DNA of 32,976 nucleotides from Lentisphaerota bacterium (lineage in GTDB: Bacteria; Verrucomicrobiota; Lentisphaeria; Victivallales; Victivallaceae), in the NCBI GenBank assembly GCA_015061575.1, contig SUWF01000032.1, positions 1-32,976 on the forward strand, in the 5' to 3' direction. How positions within the stretch are numbered: position 1 is the stretch's first letter; every line of letters begins with the position of its first letter. Below the pieces are notes generated by a model, which had not been told where the DNA came from, ran no database searches, and was given only the letters and a program-made list of their open reading frames with translations. Positions 30,869 to 32,976 of this stretch are shown here, piece after piece. The position numbers and the translations under genes were made by a program.

Positions 30869-31247
30869 AATTGAGCAGAAAAAACTCGGCTTGTCTGATC
30901 TGAAATATCGCCAGATCCTAAATGATATTGCCGGCGTTGACAGTGCAAGATTTCTCGCCCCAGGCGATATAATTAAGGTGTATAGAAAAATGCACAATAT
31001 GGCAAGTGCAAACAGTCGAGCAGCAAGATACTTCTGGGTACTCTGGACAGAGCTTCAAACATACCTGAAATCTGCAGAATGTTCCGGCGCATGGATCTGC
31101 GGCTTTATCCGACGCGCAACATCGGTTAATCTGGAAGATCTGACCTGTCTGGATGAGCTTGCTCCTGGCGACATGCACAAAGCAATAGAGGCTATAAAAA
31201 ACCGTATCGAATACGAAAAAGAAAAAATGGCAGATGTGCCGTTTTGA
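30849..31247 (+). CDS. GemA/Mu gp16-like regulatory protein
   Basis: A 132-residue protein starting at GTG 30849 (overlaps the preceding gene by 20 nt). KIEQKKLGLSDLKYRQILNDIAGVDSARFLAPGD and a later KAIEAIKNRI segment match the phage GemA/gp16 family (DUF1018). In Mu this early protein modulates host gene expression and cell growth. The ribosome site is weak, so translation probably depends on coupling. Confidence 0.8.
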   Translation: MKIAAIKIEQKKLGLSDLKYRQILNDIAGVDSARFLAPGDIIKVYRKMHNMASANSRAARYFWVLWTELQTYLKSAECSGAWICGFIRRATSVNLEDLTCLDELAPGDMHKAIEAIKNRIEYEKEKMADVPF

Positions 31248-31329
31248 AGCCTACCACATGTCCACCACAACATCTATCCCCGAAGAAAGAAGGTTTCTAT
31301 GATGTAGCAAATTAAAAAAAAAGAGCAGT

Positions 31330-31360
31330 GTAAAAAGCAGACTGCAATCTGACTTTTTAC
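31330..31360 (+). other. Hairpin ahead of the early terminator
   Basis: GTAAAAAGCAGA (31330-31341) pairs with TCTGACTTTTTAC (31348-31360), with one bulged A. It is followed by CCCC, not Ts, so it is probably an mRNA-stabilising or tandem structure ahead of the true terminator. Confidence 0.55.
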
Positions 31361-31364
31361 CCCC

Positions 31365-31461
31365 AACCCGGCATTCGCCTGCCAAATTGAGTTTTACTGC
31401 CCAAATCGTACTTTAATATACAGTAAACTCTCAAACAAGGCAAATGCCGGGTTATTTTTTT
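31365..31461 (+). terminator. Strong structured terminator of the early operon
   Basis: AACCCGGCAT (from 31365) pairs with ATGCCGGGTT (ends 31453), followed by ATTTTTTT. Inside, GCCT pairs with AGGC and GAGTTTTACTG with CAGTAAACTC (one bulge), giving a nested, about 89-nt hairpin. The inner arm contains ATTGAGTTTT, resembling the two repeats at the early promoter. Confidence 0.8.
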
Positions 31462-31482
31462 GTGCAAATTAAGGATGATTTT

Positions 31483-32343
31483 ATGAGTAAAAATGTTAGA
31501 GCTCCATTTCCGTGGTTCGGTGGGAAAGGTGGAGCAAAGATCAAAAAAGCCATTTTATCAGCATTGCCGCCGCATACAAAATATGTTGAGCCGTTTGGCG
31601 GCGGCGCCAGTATTTTGATTGCCAAGGAGCCGGTAGAAGTTGAAGTATATAATGATGTCAATCGTGGAGTGGTCAGCTTTTTCAGAGTGCTGGCAAGCCG
31701 TGATTATTTTGGTCCTTTTATGAGCCGCGTCCGTGAAATGCCATACAGTCGGGAGCTATACGAAGAGTGCGCCAGAACCTGGCCTGCGATCCACGATCCA
31801 GTAGAACAAGCCGCCAGGTGGTATATGGTGGCAAGACAAAGTTTTGGCGGTATTTTCGGCAACTCCTGGGGAACTGGAACAACTACCGATGCAACCGCAA
31901 GTTGGCGTAGCAGTTTTGACAATTTGCCGGCTGTCCATGACCGTTTACAGCATGTACAAATAGAGTGTTGCGATTGGCGTGATTGCCTTGCCAGATTCAG
32001 CGGAACAGGATATTTGGCATACTGTGATCCGCCGTATGTATCAGGCTGTCGTAAAGCTGGCGGATACGCTCATGAACTGCAAGATGGCGATCACGAAGAG
32101 CTGATCACAACGCTGATGAGCTACGATGGAGCAGTGGTATTGAGCGGCTACAACAGCCCGCTGTACGCTCCGTTGCAAGCAAACGGCTGGGATATGCAGA
32201 CAGTAGATGTAGTCTGTACAGCCGCCGGCAGGACACGACATTCCGGGCTTCAAGGCACAGGAAATGTGAAAGCCAAACAATCCAGAATAGAGTGCATTTG
32301 GCGTAATCCGGAAGCGATGCGACGAATCAAAGAGCAATCATAA
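31483..32343 (+). CDS. D12-class DNA adenine methyltransferase
   Basis: A 286-residue protein. It carries PWFGGK (about 10-15), the start of the SAM-binding fold in the Dam/D12 family, YVEPFGGGAS (about 34-43), and the catalytic DPPY (182-185). The ATG at 31483 has AAGGAT upstream; an in-frame ATG at 31444 lies within the terminator stem and is rejected. No restriction nuclease is adjacent, so it is an orphan enzyme, possibly protecting phage DNA from host restriction or regulating phage genes. It lies after the early terminator and before its own. Confidence 0.92.
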   Translation: MSKNVRAPFPWFGGKGGAKIKKAILSALPPHTKYVEPFGGGASILIAKEPVEVEVYNDVNRGVVSFFRVLASRDYFGPFMSRVREMPYSRELYEECARTWPAIHDPVEQAARWYMVARQSFGGIFGNSWGTGTTTDATASWRSSFDNLPAVHDRLQHVQIECCDWRDCLARFSGTGYLAYCDPPYVSGCRKAGGYAHELQDGDHEELITTLMSYDGAVVLSGYNSPLYAPLQANGWDMQTVDVVCTAAGRTRHSGLQGTGNVKAKQSRIECIWRNPEAMRRIKEQS

Positions 32344-32352
32344 ACAACGACA

Positions 32353-32392
32353 AAACCCCGAGTATCACACAAAAAACGATACCGGGGTTTTT
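32353..32392 (+). terminator. Terminator of the methyltransferase gene
   Basis: AACCCCG-GTATC and GATAC-CGGGGTT arms with one bulged A, then TTTTTATT. A standard intrinsic terminator 10 nt after the stop. Confidence 0.85.
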
Positions 32393-32493
32393 ATTCTTAA
32401 TATATAAGTCAGCCCGCATCTCACATAACCTAACACACAGCCGCTGTTATCTATAAAAGTGCCCACACGCACCAAACTAACCGGATATTTGCG

Positions 32494-32550
32494 TAAAGCA
32501 GAGAAAAGCCGAATTCACCTCGGAAAGCCTAAATAAACCAGAGTAAACCA
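32494..32550. repeat. Short repeats at the right prophage end (possible transposase sites)
   Basis: TAAAGCAGAGAAAAGCC (32494-32510) and TAAACCAGAGTAAACC (32534-32549) match at most positions and are 40 bp apart; AAAGCC also occurs between them near 32524. In Mu, each end carries several roughly 20-bp transposase-binding sites; this spacing and the terminal position fit. The last unit ends in CA at 32550, facing the matching left-end TG. Confidence 0.5.
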
Positions 32551-32976
32551 TTCTTCCCCTTATAACAGGATTAGAAAACTTATATATTTAAAGACACGTT
32601 GCACAGCATTACTGTTAAGCCGGATGGTGGCAATAATGGGGCAGGGGATGATGAAACAATCATGCGGCTTGCAGGATCAGGAACACTTCAATTTGACAAA
32701 TTATAAATTACCGGGATTTTCAAGCGGGAACTCATCAGGAATTTTCCGCACAAACGGCGAAGCGACAAAATCAAAACCACCGGCTTAGCCGGTGGTATGC
32801 ACCACGCCTTCAAGGCGATGGTACCGGCAGCCCGACACGGGCTTTGAATTATTTACCTCTTGCAACTACTGTCCTACAACTGCAAATGCGGTAATACATA
32901 ACAAACTCATAGTTGCAACTAACATTATTCAATGTCATCAAATGCTCGCATTTGATTAATGACTTTGTCATCTTTA
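32551..32976. other. Right flank without a gene; hairpin cluster
   Basis: No credible coding frame. Three hairpins lie close together: ACCACCGGC-TTA-GCCGGTGGT (32776-32796), CGCC-TTCAA-GGCG (32805-32817) and GCCCG-ACA-CGGGC (32830-32842). Such clusters, with TTTGAATTATTTACC nearby, resemble the ends of IS200/IS605-family elements or their associated RNA, but no transposase is present in the window, so this is tentative. Confidence 0.4.

Larger units (their letters stand above)
449..32550. mobile_element. Mu-like transposable prophage (approximate limits)
   Basis: The block contains a MuA-type transposase, MuB-type ATPase, Gam, GemA/gp16, a repressor/Ner pair and a Mu-order head module (gp25-like to gp37). 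The limits are set by similar terminal inverted repeats: TGTTTACTC at 449-457 and, reading inward from the other side, TGGTTTACTC at 32550-32541. These give the TG...CA ends expected of this family. A 5-bp target duplication directly abutting these ends was not found, so the exact boundaries are uncertain by up to about 10-100 bp. Unlike Mu, the repressor is central and early and late genes diverge from it. Confidence 0.75.

Overview
The window holds an almost complete Mu-like transposable prophage of about 32 kb. A tRNA-Ala gene lies outside its left end, and about 400 bp of non-phage-looking DNA lies outside its right end. Lipobox and signal-peptide proteins fit a Gram-negative-type host. 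The moderate GC content, GTCGGAC-type minisatellite and cysteine-module proteins are reminiscent of gut Lentisphaerota/Verrucomicrobiota, but this is a weak inference and no marker gene proves it.

Layout. The lysogeny switch is in the middle (about 24.28-24.43 kb): a repressor gene reads left and a small Cro/Ner-like HTH gene reads right from overlapping divergent promoters with palindromic operators. To the right (24.4-31.25 kb, + strand) is the early replication/transposition block: small unknown genes, Gam, a cysteine-containing protein, the MuA-type DDE transposase, the MuB-type ATPase, a small AT-rich gene and GemA/gp16. After a strong structured terminator comes a D12-class adenine methyltransferase. 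To the left of the repressor (23.1-23.9 kb, - strand) are two probable lysogeny-expressed genes, a secreted protein and a zinc-ribbon membrane protein. The remaining - strand DNA (22.85 to 0.59 kb) is the late region in Mu order: gp25-like and gp26-like proteins, small terminase gp27, large terminase gp28, portal gp29, gpG-like, MuF, protease/scaffold I/Z, decoration protein, major capsid gpT, gp36, gp37, tail protein, presumed tail chaperone, tape measure, distal tail proteins, two tail-fibre-like proteins, and a string of secreted, cysteine-module and lipoprotein genes. No contractile sheath gene is seen, so a siphovirus-like (B3/D3112-type) tail is inferred.

The most interesting items are: a probable small RNA transcribed against the late operon between MuF and protease genes (16.66-16.77 kb); a nuclease-toxin-like C-terminal extension on MuF; a 443-nt two-frame overlap between the transposase and the gene before it, containing in-frame repeats; an in-frame TGA that cuts a late gene whose frame otherwise runs to an ATGA junction with the next gene; candidate prophage ends with matching terminal inverted repeats; an embedded scaffold start; and several structured non-coding segments. 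No conventional endolysin was recognised.
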